Position numbers and translations under genes: made by a program. Shown here in pieces: positions 1 through 12,483 of a DNA stretch of 64,000 nucleotides. Each line of letters starts with the position of its first letter. The first letter of the stretch is position 1. The notes below the pieces were generated by a model, which was given only the letters and a program-made list of their open reading frames with translations, did not search any database and was not told the DNA's origin. This DNA comes from Sparassis latifolia (taxonomy: Eukaryota; Basidiomycota; Agaricomycetes; Polyporales; Sparassidaceae): the NCBI GenBank assembly GCA_018466975.1, contig CM031558.1:2418001-2482000 (forward strand), in the 5' to 3' direction.

Positions 1-731
1 ATCTGACTATAACGATCTTCATAACCGAGCATGCCAAGTCATAACATCCATGGACGAGTTACGTGGAATCTTTTCTGGCCTATCTAGGGATATTTCGCGG
101 GCATGCAGAGACTGTCAAAACCTCTATGTTCATATAGCCGTATGTTGTACTTATTTGAATGCGCACTGTTGGCGGCTGACATCTCTTTGCCTATCAGTCG
201 GTAACCCATCGAGAGAGAGAGATAATCCGGCAGCAGGCAATGCCTTCCTATCTACCAGTGACTAGTGAGTGCACAATGGAGTGCCATAGTCTGTATCTAA
301 CTTGCAGTTGATTCTATTTCGTCAGACGCAGAAGCGCATTACCCTTCTACGACCGACGAGGTCAGTCTCGGCTGACCTTGTTGACTGTGCACGGGAATCC
401 AGGACTGTATGTACTGTATACGATGCTGTTTGAACACCGAATGTCAAGTCCAGTTCCAGTATTCAGTCGGCCGGTATAGAATGTGATTTCTTTGGGTTTT
501 GAGATCGGCAGTCATGGCGAAATCCTGACACTCGGTCGTTCACGTATGTAGGTTAGTGACCACCCTGTTGCGTATGAGAAGGAGGTGCCGCGGTACGGTG
601 TTCCGTACAAACAAGATGTCAACATACGCCCACAATTTCAAGTTGAGTGCCCGCTGGTTAGATGATACCATCGAGGCTTATCTTTCTCATCTCCAACATC
701 TACGCGCCCTCTTTCACTGCTCGCCCGCAGC
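1..731. other. No gene recognised
   Basis: Short open frames occur on both strands, but none has a recognisable domain, splice pattern or compositional bias. The stretch probably holds intergenic DNA and the 5' flank of the zinc-finger gene that starts at 732. Confidence 0.5.
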
Positions 732-1623
732 ATGTTAGAACCTGGTGCTACCTTGGAGCTACTCCAGTTTGAATATGCAGATGCAGGTAGTTCAACGCCC
801 TCTACAAGTGCGTTGTTCGGCGGCGGCTTTGAAGAGGACGATAGTACGCGAGAGAGCACTCCTGGAGCTGTACAATTCCAGTTATCAGAAACATCAGGAG
901 GGTATGTTTCCGCAACTTTGCTGCATTTATCTTGCTTATGATCAAAACCTCAGTCACCGTGGTGAGGTTCCGTTTGTGAACACCTCGGACTACACTGTTC
1001 GCAATGAGAGTGCCTCCGTGGACCACCTCGCCACTGGAATCTCCAGCGTCTCATTCCCTGCTGCGCTGCTTGGCACTCATGCCCAGCATGAGTCTATTCC
1101 AGGGCAGCTCATAGCACCCTCTCTGTCTGCGGTCTCAGGCGCACAGATCAGTCGAGCAACTGTATCTCAGGATCCCAGTCAAGCAGCCATATCACAGGAT
1201 CCGAACACTTCTCCGTCATCCGGGGATTCTCCCTCTCCGGAGGAAATCGAGGTGCAACAGGAGGATGACGACGAGGACGATGGTCCCACCTGCGACCCTG
1301 ATGCATTTCCACCACCGCATCTCGTTACCTGCATGTGGGACGGAGGATGTGGCGAAGGGATATATAATACAAGTGCTGGAGGGATCCAACGCCACCTCCG
1401 AGGGTATCATGTCCCTGGCGTTTGGCGTCGGCAGCAACCAGGGAGATGCAAATGGCATGTAGACGGGCAACCGTGCAACCGCTACCTGCTGCACGGCAGC
1501 TACTCCAGGCACATTTTGAAGTTCCATATTGACCGCAAGAAGCTGTGTCGAATCTGCCATCGGAAAAGGCAGATTGTGTACAAGCATAAGAAGGACTTTG
1601 AATTTTCTGATTCCGATTTTTGA
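732..1623 (+). CDS. C2H2-type zinc-finger protein, hypothetical
   Basis: Two exons, 732-901 and 954-1623, give 279 residues. The 52-nt intron has a GTATGT donor and a CAG acceptor, and joining the exons keeps the frame open to the TGA at 1621. The N-terminal two thirds is acidic and Ser/Pro-rich, with a Glu/Asp run just before the finger region, and looks disordered. The C-terminal part carries two Cys/His clusters, CMWDGGC followed by HLRGYH, and CKWHVDGQPC followed by HILKFH, then a CRIC pair. This spacing fits two C2H2 fingers of the kind common in basidiomycete regulators. DNA binding and a nuclear role are inferred from the fingers only, and no specific orthologue was recognised. A longer reading from 745 without the intron also exists but starts in a different frame, so the spliced model is preferred. 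Confidence 0.65.
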
Positions 1624-3238
1624 TCTGGTGCGTGTATGTCTTCCAAACATCGGTCTTGCGATTAAATTTGTTATTAGGCTCGATATCACCTATCGGGTGA
1701 GCTGTCATGGCGGGCTTGTCTCTTGATCAATTCTGAATTCACGTATCTGAGTCTACCAAATGATTTATCTCTTCTCCGTGATTTTCACCACGCTGAACAT
1801 ACTCCCCCCCTGTAACATATCGGCAGTATATGTATGTCGACTACACACTGTTCGATTATTGTATGCGTAAGCACACCTTTCTACTTCACCCTCTGAAGCT
1901 TACGTCGAACAACGAAACTAGTGTCGGAGAATTCTTCACGGGAATCTTTCATGAACATGACACACCAATACACTAGTACTGCCAGTAGAAGCACAGGAGC
2001 CAGCCCGACATGGAAGGCAGAACCTTCACCGCTCGCTGTTGCCATTGACAGGTCCGCTGACGATCTAAAATTTATATTGATCTGTCTCTCTTGTGAACAT
2101 TTAATAGATGCAGAGACAATGGTACTGGCAAGGCGACAAGCTTCGTATCCGGGCAATCAGTCCATAATCCATACCATCCTGTATCCAGAAATAGTGTCTG
2201 AGCGGCGTTCATCACCAGTAAGACGGGGCACTCATGGAAACTCAGAATGGGGTGCGACATTGCATGCGAAAATAGTTGCATAATGCCATGGTGTCACGAT
2301 GGTCATCTCTCTTCCTCTGGATGGAAATAACTTCTGGATAGAAATGACTCGTGCTACGAGCCATCTGTCTCTAGCACAACTGCGTGCATAGGTTAGTAGG
2401 GAGGAAGTCACCATGAGAATTGTGACCTGTTGGGCCATCCTCGGATGGAGCAAATGAGTAGACGACATCTTCCGCAGAAATGCTCTGATATATGGTTGTG
2501 TCTTTTCAGCGCTGGACTGCTGAATCATGGATTTTCTCCTCTCGACAGAGATTACTTATCGACAAGTATACATGTTGTAATGGATGTAAAAGCGGCGAGT
2601 TCCCTTCGGAGCACAATGCAGGGCTGACTGCGCAATCAGAGTAGCCACAAACGCGTATGTATCTGCCACTGCGCCCCTGTGGGGGAGGCGAGTGCAACAG
2701 AACATAGCAACCTGTCATCGCACCTGGTCGAATAAGCAGGCCCTCAGTGCAAAGATTGACTGAAGGGTGTAACAAAGGTAGTCATTCATCCACTCGTAAC
2801 ATGATGCACAGTACCGGCATAAGTATAACGATCTCTCCAGAACACCTCAGTCTCGAGTAACTTGTAGCGTCCGTTCAGAGTAGTCACTTTGTAGCATTGG
2901 GCTTCCTCAGGAGAGCAAAAAAGCGTATCATGGGAGTGTTGAAGAGACAACAGACTAATCAAGGACGCTATCGGCCAGGCGCGAAAAGAAAGCTGGAGCT
3001 CATCCACGAAGGTCTGGCTGAATGTGCCTCGCGGAAGCATGCACTTGCGCATGCCAAATTGGAAATCCACGCCACAATCCACAGGAGCCAATTGCTTGCT
3101 TCACCGAGGAACACTCTTCCGGCAACGCATGTATGCGTGTATTGGATCCAACTCAATAAATTATGAAAGCCGAGGTCAGAGGTCACATCCTATTCATCGA
3201 CAGAAAATACTCATTCGACGTGTAGAGAAATTGAACGG
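1624..3238. other. No confident gene; possible minus-strand remnants
   Basis: On the minus strand, 1881-2156 encodes a strongly hydrophobic stretch (VGLAPVLLLAVLVYWC) followed by a charged tail and a stop, which could be the last exon of a membrane protein. Near 2850-2890, also minus, a short peptide (GRYKLLETEVFWRDRY) faintly recalls the start of some basidiomycete kinase-like proteins. I could not connect these pieces into an open, spliced gene, so they are left as possible remnants. Confidence 0.3.
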
Positions 3239-4648
3239 CTACTGGATGATAATCATCCAAGCTAGAATGGAGTAGAATAGGCTGTGACAGTCAGAACTGG
3301 CGCGTCAATTGACCTGCCAGTTTCTCATGGAATTTCACTCACACGAGAGGATACACTGCAAGCACAATCCGCTGCTGTTCGATTTTCGTGCCGTCCAGGA
3401 AATTTATCGCCGCTGGCAAGTGCGTGAGATACAATGGAACGTTCTGTAGAAGACTAGAACAAGCACCCCAGATACACCACGCCCATGCTGCCACAGCTAC
3501 GGGCGCTCGTACGTAGATCAGCCGCACGAAGGCTGCCACGAGGGCGGCAATGTTGAGAGGCGCTACACAGTATCCGAACACGCAAAGACCCTGGAAGAAG
3601 GAACTGCGCGCAAGGAAGTAAATTTGCGTGCCATTGAATGAAGAATACGTACAGTCTACCGCCCAGTAACTGCACTGGAGCATCAGAAGACCAGCATTTA
3701 TCATTATTGCACACTCACCTGTGCTTGGACCGTTACTACTAGTGACCCTACGGAGATAATTACAACGATGGAGGTGAAAACGACCAGCGACTGCGAAGCC
3801 GGGGCCTAGACAAGCCTCCGGATTTCAAGCGTCGTTCAGCACAAGGTTCCGCATCACTCACATTGACGCTGAGGAGAATACCAAGCAGCAAACAGATGCC
3901 TAGAGGTCCCCACAAGTCCCAGTCTCTGGATCAACAGGTCAATATATCACTGCGATCACCGAGCAGATAGAATGATTTGCCTCAGCACTTCGCGTTTGTT
4001 GCCTGCCCTTGGTGGATACATGATTTGTACGAGCTTCGTATAGATGGATAGGAGGTCACGACCCTGTATTCAATCAACGTGAGCAATCTCGTAACACGCG
4101 ACAGACTTCAGCCGTACTGACGAAGGTGGTGCTTATTGGCTCGTCAAGTGTGTTGACACCGCTATACCTGAGTTTATCCACAGAATAGAAGGATTCGATC
4201 GAAACACGACAACAGGTGTATCACCTACCGGTTCTCCACCTGTACACCAGCCACTGTTCTCCGTCCAGACCTGGGGGCACCATTGGCAGGACCCCCAATG
4301 TTTCCAGAGATCGGGGAAGATGACAGGTGAGAACCGGAAGCGTCGAGCTGGTCTGCTGCGCGACCCTTCCCCTTCCCCGAGTCGGGTGTCGTCGGCGACG
4401 CGGCCAACGCGGGATGTGTGAAAGCGGGGATGGCGTCTTCGTCAAAGTCATCATCATCGTCTGCGTATGAACCCCGAGTATTTCCTCAACGACGAGTCGT
4501 GCACACGTAATTTCTCCACCGACCTGCCTGTATAAATTGCGACGTCGACGTGAGTGGTGTCGTGGTGTCGTTGTTCTCTATCCGCTGCATGGTGCTCGAG
4601 GGTGCTGGCAGTGTGTACGCTGCTTTCGGTGCCGCTCGCGAGAGCCAT
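3239..4648 (-). CDS. Yip1-family Golgi membrane protein (YIPF6/Yip4-like)
   Basis: This is a multi-exon minus-strand gene for a Yip1-domain protein. Such proteins have several membrane spans, sit in Golgi/ER membranes and bind Rab GTPases during vesicle traffic. An acidic, Ser/Gly-rich cytosolic N-terminus ([13 protein letters not shown]) leads through a GVNTLDEP motif to [19 protein letters not shown], then a hydrophobic block with [17 protein letters not shown], and ends with LAVYPL plus AWMIIIQ before the TAG at 3241-3239. The order and the DLWGP and FGYC motifs match YIPF6/Yip4. The 5' end is uncertain: the acidic exon has no in-frame ATG, so an upstream exon is needed, and the ATG at 4648 with an intron of about 46 nt is the best candidate. 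The residues expected between YPL and AWM are missing, so the last junction may hide a tiny exon. It is divergent from RPT2. Confidence 0.72.
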
Positions 4649-4773
4649 GCCATCATCACGTGATCGATCCCCACGTGGCGCACTGACGCGTCGCGCTCAG
4701 CTTTCGTTACCCCATTCTCCTCCCATTACATTCAAAGCGCACCGAACCAACAGAAAGGACATAATCATTCAAC

Positions 4774-6395
<1,622 letters not shown>

Positions 6396-6664
6396 TCTTC
6401 ATATCATTGTCGTTTTCTGCCTATGACTTTCACTTTTCCTGACGACATCGGATGGCTGAGATCTCTCTTCGATGTTTGGACTGTAAGGCCTAAACTTTGT
6501 ATATGTTTCATGTGCGCATGACAACTGTGTCAAACTCGTGAACAAACTTCTACGAGTACGCGTGCACGTGCGGCCCGGATGGGCGTCCGCTGCCTTGTTG
6601 GTTGAATGTGTCCGCCAAATGTTGTCGTGGTCGTTCTCGGCCTGCTAAGTCTGCCTCCGGCATT

Positions 6665-7989
6665 TTAATGAACGGTGACTTGTCCGCCACTGTGAAGTAA
6701 TGCATCCAGCAACACGTGAGCGGACCCACCATCAGAGGCCAATACTTTCAACTCTTCCATGTCTCTGAGGGTCGCATCTATATACTCTCCCGCTCCAGAA
6801 AGATGAGCCACCTTGGCGCATGTCGCGTGGAGTTGAAGAAGACGCGAATCGGGTAAGGGAAGACTAGCATTGGTAGTCGTGAGCTGGATCACAGGATTAT
6901 TGAGGTCAACACCGAGCGCAGTCAAAACGCTATCCCAATGGGCGCACAGCCGATAGCGATCCGTGCCCTATTTTTTGACTGTTCAACCACACTGTTGACC
7001 AAGATATAGATTGCGACGCACAATTTCTTCGAACCATATTTGAAGCGTGTCAAAGTATATATGAACATCCACAGACATGGTCAGCACATTTGGGAGGCGA
7101 TGGATTCCTTGTCCGTTCAATTCGTTGTCGACTACGTTGACCTTGCCAAAACGATCCAGAACTGCCCACGCGGAGGCGGCGTAGCTTCGCTGAGTAGAGT
7201 AGTTTCTATCAGGTGAAGACACAGAAGCACCTGATAGTAGAACCACACCTTTGTGCCACCCCCTTGGATATTTGCGTTCGTCGATTCGGCGATTATATGT
7301 GCAAGCTCTGTGGGTACGATAGGCGCTGGAGCTATGAATGTCTTATCCTCCAGGTATCTGCTTATTGCCGTGGCAGCATCGTATCTTCCTGTGACAACGC
7401 ATCGATAGTTATCGCGAACGAGACACTTACCAGTGAGATGGAATATCTAAGTCAGACGGGGGGGTCACCGGCCGATGCAAGATGAAACTTACTAGCAATT
7501 TGGCAGCCCTATGGTCCTGAGGAGCCTCCTCAAGCAACTGATTCTTCTCCTCTGCAGTCATGTCGATTGACGGTCGGGAAGGAGGCGTGGACACTGCAGG
7601 CGTGGCATCCTTCGCGGCTTTGACTGCAAGTCCCGAGAACCATTAGCACGTTAGGACTAGATATTATCGAGACTACGAGCTGACTTACAGAAACGAATGA
7701 AGTGGTGGTCATAAAACTGCGTGATGCCTGCCAAACGGTCCTGGGTATCGGAAGCTGATGCACACGTTTGGATTTCCTTCGCCACATTGAGGCGACCTTC
7801 CGGAGTGGGTGCCTCTAACATCATGTATCCCAGGAGACGTCCACACAGCTGTGGTGTTCTCTTGCTCGTCCGAACTTCATCAGATATTTCTTCGCCCCAG
7901 TCGAGGAGTCTTTCTAGGTAGAGACAAGTGTTGTAGGCGTCCTCCTCAAGCCCACTGTATTTGTTAGGCGGGAGGGGTTCGCTGGGCAT
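6665..7989 (-). CDS. HNH_2-type nuclease-domain protein, intact copy
   Basis: Five exons (7989-7689, 7623-7493, 7425-7247, 7205-7022, 6967-6665) join in frame to 365 residues. The N-terminal half (LPPNKYSGLEEDAYNTC, TPQLCGRLLGYMMLEAP) is a lineage-specific region with no known function. The C-terminal half has HNH_2 hallmarks: RDNYRCVVTG, then LAHIIAEST with the first His, then HRLPNVLTMSVDVHIYFD with the Asn, His and FD pair. HNH_2 domains resemble restriction-type nucleases; in fungi they occur in abundant uncharacterised families. Nuclease activity is inference from motifs. Two introns are very short or have a weak acceptor (41 nt at 7206-7246; TAAG at 7426-7429), but the same junction is kept in the broken copy at 11171-12483. 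The gene is divergent from citrate synthase, with 151 bp between the start codons. Confidence 0.75.
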
Positions 7990-8140
7990 GGGCAGCTGCC
8001 GGAGGAATAGAGAAACACGGAGCCCGGGCCGTCTGCTAAGCTCGTCGAGCGCGTCGATCACGTGAAAACACGAATGGTCTCCCCAAAGTGTCGTCCTCGG
8101 CCGACCAGTTTGGCGGTTCTCTCTGCTGCAAACCACGACC
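7990..8140. promoter_or_regulatory. Shared 151-bp divergent promoter region
   Basis: This is the whole gap between the ATG of the HNH_2 gene (minus) and the ATG of citrate synthase (plus), so both promoters must lie here or overlap the coding regions. No clear TATA box was seen. The minus-strand frame stays open through most of it, so a longer HNH_2 N-terminus starting up to 8196 cannot be excluded, although the broken paralogue aligns only from the MPxEPLPPN start. Confidence 0.4.
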
Positions 8141-10672
8141 ATGGGTGGCCCGACACAGTCTGGAAATGACAACCTGACCGTGCGCGACAACCGCACGGGT
8201 AAGGTCTACACCATCCCGTGAGCAGGCTCACCCGAGCTGAGTCTGATCCGCAGAATGCTCATTCTCGACAATGTTACGCGCAGGATCGGGGACAATGCAG
8301 TTTCTGCCACGGCGTTTAAAGCTATGACAGCGCCCAGGAAGCCGGGAGAGCGCGAAGAGAACGAGACCGAGAAAGGTTTGCGCGTGCAGGACAAGGGGTT
8401 CTTGAACACTGCCGTCATTCGGAGTGAGATAACGTATATTGACGGAGAGGCCGGAGGTTCGTGTCCTCCCCTTTGAACACTAGCATGCTGAACATTGAAC
8501 GTGGTCAAGTGCTCAGATACAGGTATGTGTCGTGTTTCTTGGGAGTAAGGACTACCTTTGACCATGATCGCCGGCTAGAGGGTATCCAATCGAGCAGCTC
8601 GCCGTGCATTCCTCCCACCTTGAGACGGCTTATCTTCTTATATATGGCGCTCTTCCAACCAAGGAGCAGTTTGGCTTCTTCCAGAGCGAGGTTTTGCTTC
8701 ACTCAGTGATACACTCGGACGCGGAAGGTTTCTTCCGCTCATTCCGGTGAATCATGACTGCAGTTTGCATCACCCATCGAGCGATCTAAAGCGTTCCTTC
8801 AGATATGATGCGCATCCTATGAGCATGCTTACAAGCGCCTTCGCTATGTTGGGATCCTATTATAGCGAGGCCAACCCGTCTCTACAAGGTGGGTATGACC
8901 ATGACTGACAGCATGTCGCCAGCGTTCAACGTCCTGTTTACAGGTCAACGACTGTATACAAAGGGTGATAAAATTTCCCTCGCCACAATGGACAGACAGA
9001 TTTATAGGCTGATTGGCAAGGCGACTACTCTCGCCGCGTAAGGCATTTCGGATATTGTCATGGTGTACACATTCATTTTGTGCTGTAGGATGGCGTACCG
9101 TATCCGACAAGGTCGAGATTTCGTCACACCTCCCACTGGCCTCAGCTATACTGGCTCGTGAGTTCTGAGTACACACCGTGATTTCTGAGTCGAGCTATAT
9201 GGTTAAATATCTAGGTTCTTGTACCAGATGGACCACCTTGGAGAGGAAAACTATGTTCCCAATCCCGTCCTAGAGAAGGCCCTTGATGTCCTGTTCCTCC
9301 TGCATGCGGATCACGAACTGAACGCGTCATGTACGACGGTATTGCAGACCGGAAGCTCGCTGGTCGACCCCTACTCTGCTGTTGCGTGCGTATCTTTATG
9401 TTGTGGTGCGCACTGTGATATTAACGATGCGGCCGCAGTGCGGGCTGTGCTTCACTCTAGTGAGTCTGTGATCAATGTTCAGGCATAGCAGTTCTAATTT
9501 AGTACCGCTTCAGTGGGCCTCTACATGGTGAACTTCTTTTCGCTCAAAAGTCTACTATCAGACTAAAGCCTCCGTCATAGGTGGTGCGAACGAGGCTGTC
9601 ATTCGGATGCTAATCTCAATCGGACGGTGCGTATTTAGGTTCTGGCGTCGTTCCGGTCAATTTATTTGTTCATTTGCAAGTCCGGAGAACGTACCTGCGT
9701 TCATTGAGGCAGTCAAGAGGCGCGAGAAAACGCTTTCAGGGTTTGGTCACCGGTACGTATTGACGTCCCCGATGGTTTAGCATGAAGCTGAATCGTCCCT
9801 CTGCCTCGTGCAGCGTATACAAAACTGTAAATTTTCTGTATTCTGGAAGTGAATTACGTCTGAGTAAGGAATGACGGCAGTCGGACCCTCGTTCCTTCAT
9901 CGTGCGCAAGACTGCAGACGAAGTTTTCAAAGTGTTCGTCTTCTGTCCTCTGACGCCTGCGGCGGGTATTGATCATGTAACATAGGACCGGAAAGGATGA
10001 ACTTCTCGAGACAGCTATGGCACTGCATGATGCAGCGATGAAGGATGAGTACTTCGTCAAGCGGAAGCTTGCTCCAAACGTGGACTTCTGGTGCGTTAGT
10101 CCGCTGTCTCCTAGCACGTGCGGCGCTCATATATTGCGAACTTGCTAGGAGGTAAAGTGCCACTTGATTCTTCTCCACGCAGAATCTGACTCCAAGCATG
10201 ACTCAGTGGACTGATCTACCGGGCAATGGGTACGCAAGACGCGCCTGGCGTTTTGCACGTTCAACACTGATCATGCATTATGTAGGCTTTCCCCTCGACT
10301 TTTTCCCTGTGTTGTTCGTAGTACCGAGAGTGGTAGGGTGGCTAGCCCACTGGCGTCAGATGATGCTGCAGGAAGGCGGTGTGAAGATCTGGCGTCCGCG
10401 GCAGGTATGCGAAGACTTTTTTCGCCACCCCGTTTTGTGATCGAACGAGGGTGCTCACAGGTTTACGTGGGTGCGGGAAGACGCGACTACGTCCCTCTAG
10501 AACAGCGTCCGGGCGTCCAGGACGCAAGACAGACCCCTTCTGCGGTCAAGCATGGAGGGTGAGTGAGGAGTGACTGCGACTTGATGTGATGTGCGACTGA
10601 GTGCTGCATGTTTATTTCAGGATCACGAAGCGCTCTATGCTGGCGAGCTTCGAGGGAAAGGCGAGACTATAA
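8141..10672 (+). CDS. Citrate synthase, predicted peroxisomal, 20 exons
   Basis: Citrate synthase condenses oxaloacetate and acetyl-CoA. I resolve 20 exons: 8141-8217, 8284-8456, 8510-8522, 8579-8746, 8803-8888, 8944-9037, 9089-9157, 9215-9385, 9439-9459, 9514-9527, 9581-9626, 9681-9752, 9814-9826, 9881-9933, 9986-10090, 10149-10151, 10207-10229, 10286-10404, 10461-10558 and 10621-10672. They sum to 1470 nt and 489 residues with no internal stop. The catalytic residues are present: His in HADHELN, His in GPLHGGANE and Asp in NVDFWSG. There is no mitochondrial presequence (start [10 protein letters not shown]) and the protein ends KARL, a PTS1-like tripeptide ARL. A peroxisomal enzyme of the glyoxylate or methylcitrate type is therefore likely. 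Exons 3, 9, 10, 13 and 16 are 21 nt or shorter. A decayed copy lies at 18048-19410. Confidence 0.93.
10149..10151 (+). other. 3-nt microexon (GAG) of citrate synthase
   Basis: The exon ending at 10090 leaves TG. The sequence TAG/GAG/GTAAAG gives an acceptor at 10148 and a donor at 10152, and the next exon starts with T at 10207. TG+G, AG+T, GGA reads Trp-Ser-Gly, the conserved motif just after the catalytic Asp. Skipping the triplet gives Cys-Gly and loses the Ser. The paralogous pseudogene keeps GAG between CGCTAG and GTGAAG. Confidence 0.85.
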
Positions 10673-11170
10673 TATGTACGCTTGTGTAGTAGGTTGGATA
10701 CACGTAGCATTCACCAACGGCTGTCAAACGCTTATCTATTGCGGGTAGGTGTACAAACACCTCAACTGCGTCTGCGCCTCGGCTGAGCGCCGTCCCAAGT
10801 CCATACAGGGTGCCAAAACACGTTCTTGAAGACTTGCCTGTTTCGGGGGTACACCTAGAACAAACGCAGTAGCAGATCCACAGCTAGTCTCCTAACCAGC
10901 CGTTCAGCGAGCGAATCAACCTCTTCTTGAAGCGGGCGCTGATGCAGCTTGAGGTTGGTCACTCGAGTGACCAGAACACATGGTAATTTTTGCATCGAGA
11001 GAGATGTCGCACCAGCGTGACCTCATCCAAGGCTTCCAGTAAATTCTACAATACTACGCACAGCTGGTACAACTCGCATATAATATGACACCCGGACATT
11101 CTGGGGTAAAATGACATTGTACAGCGAGAATAATGCAGAACACAAACATAAAGGGAGCTCTCCAAGAAAT
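10673..11170. other. Intergenic, no gene recognised
   Basis: This lies between convergent citrate synthase and the broken HNH_2 copy and contains only short open frames. It presumably holds the 3' ends of both transcripts. Confidence 0.5.
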
Positions 11171-12483
11171 TCAGGGGCACTCCAATGAACAGCGACTTGC
11201 CTGCCACTGAAGTAGCGCATCTTGCAACACATGAGCTGAGCCACCATCAGAGGCCAATAACTTCAGTTCCTCCAGGTCTCTGAGGATCGCATCTATATAC
11301 TCTCCCGCCCCAGAAAGATGAGCCACCTTGGCGCATGTCGCATGGAGGCTAAGAAGACGCGGATCGGGTAAGGGAAGGCCAGCATCAGTAGTAGCGAGCT
11401 GGATTACAGGATTGTTGATGTCGACGCCGAGTGCAGTTAAAACACTATCCCTTTGTGCGCACAGGCGATAGCGATCAGCGCCCTATAGGTCACTTCACTG
11501 TTTAACTCGGCTGTCGACGAAGATATAATTTGGGACGCACAATTTCTTTGAACCATATCTCGAGTGCGTTAAAGAAAATGTGAGCATCCAGAGACATGGT
11601 CATCACATTTTGAAGGCGGTGGATTCCTCCCTCGTTCAACTGGTGGTCAACGACACCAACCTTGCCAAAATGATCCAGAACTGCCCACACCGAGGCTGCA
11701 TAACTTCGCGGGCTCGGGTCAGTTTTCATCAGATGAGAACAGTGAAGTGCCCCCCTTGATATTCGAATACGTCGATTCGGCCGTTATATGCGCGAGCTTT
11801 GTGGGTGCGATAGGGGTTGGGGGTACGAATGTCTTATCCTCCAGATATTTGCTCCTATCCGTAGCAGCATCGTATCTTCCTGTGACGACGCATCGATAGT
11901 TATCGCGAACGAGACACTTACCAGTGGGATGGAGTATCCAAATCAGATGGAGGGTCACCTGCCGATGTAAAACGACAACGTACGAGCAATTTGGCAGCCC
12001 TATGGTCCTGAGGAGCCTCCTCGAGCAACCGATCCATCTGCTCTGCGATGAGGTCGATAGACGATCGGGAAGGAGGCGTGGACACTGCAGGCGTAGCACC
12101 CTTCGCGGCTTTGACTGTAAGCCCCGAGAACTATTAACACATTAGGACTAGATATTGTTGATACTAGTACGAGTTGACTTACAGACACGAATAAAGTGAA
12201 GGTCATAAAACTGCGCGAGGCCTGCGAAACGGTCCTGGGTATCGGAAGCCAATAGACAAATTTGTATTTCCCTCGCCACATTGAGGCGACCTTGAGGAGT
12301 AGGTGCCTCTAACATCATGTATCCCAGGAGACGTCCGCACAGCTGTGGTGTTCTCTTGCTCGTCCGAACCTCATCAGATACTTTTTCACTCCAGTCGAGG
12401 AGACTTTCCAGGGAGAGACAGGTGTTGTAAGCGGCCTTCTCAAGCCCACTGTATGTGTTAGGAGGGAGGGGTTCACCGGGCAT
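11171..12483 (-). pseudogene. HNH_2-type nuclease-domain protein, broken copy
   Basis: This paralogue of the gene at 6665-7989 aligns from the MPGEPLPPN start at 12483 through TPQLCGRLLGYMMLEAP, RDNYRCVVTG, LAHITAEST and HRLQNVMTMSLDAHIFF to the C-terminal LASDGGSAHVL region. Most splice sites are shared, including the TGGTAAG acceptor and the GTGCGT donor after WFKEI. It breaks near 11725-11750: the short intron present in copy 1 is partly deleted, no donor-acceptor pair restores the frame, and the first half reads into a TGA after SSDEN. The downstream half is open in another frame. A truncated N-terminal product is possible, but loss of the Asn/His half of the HNH site argues against a working nuclease. 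Confidence 0.7.

Noticed and set aside
2786..3091. Fragment resembling the start of basidiomycete kinase-like proteins
   Set aside because: Similarity covers only about 15 residues. No catalytic loop or downstream kinase motif could be found on either side.
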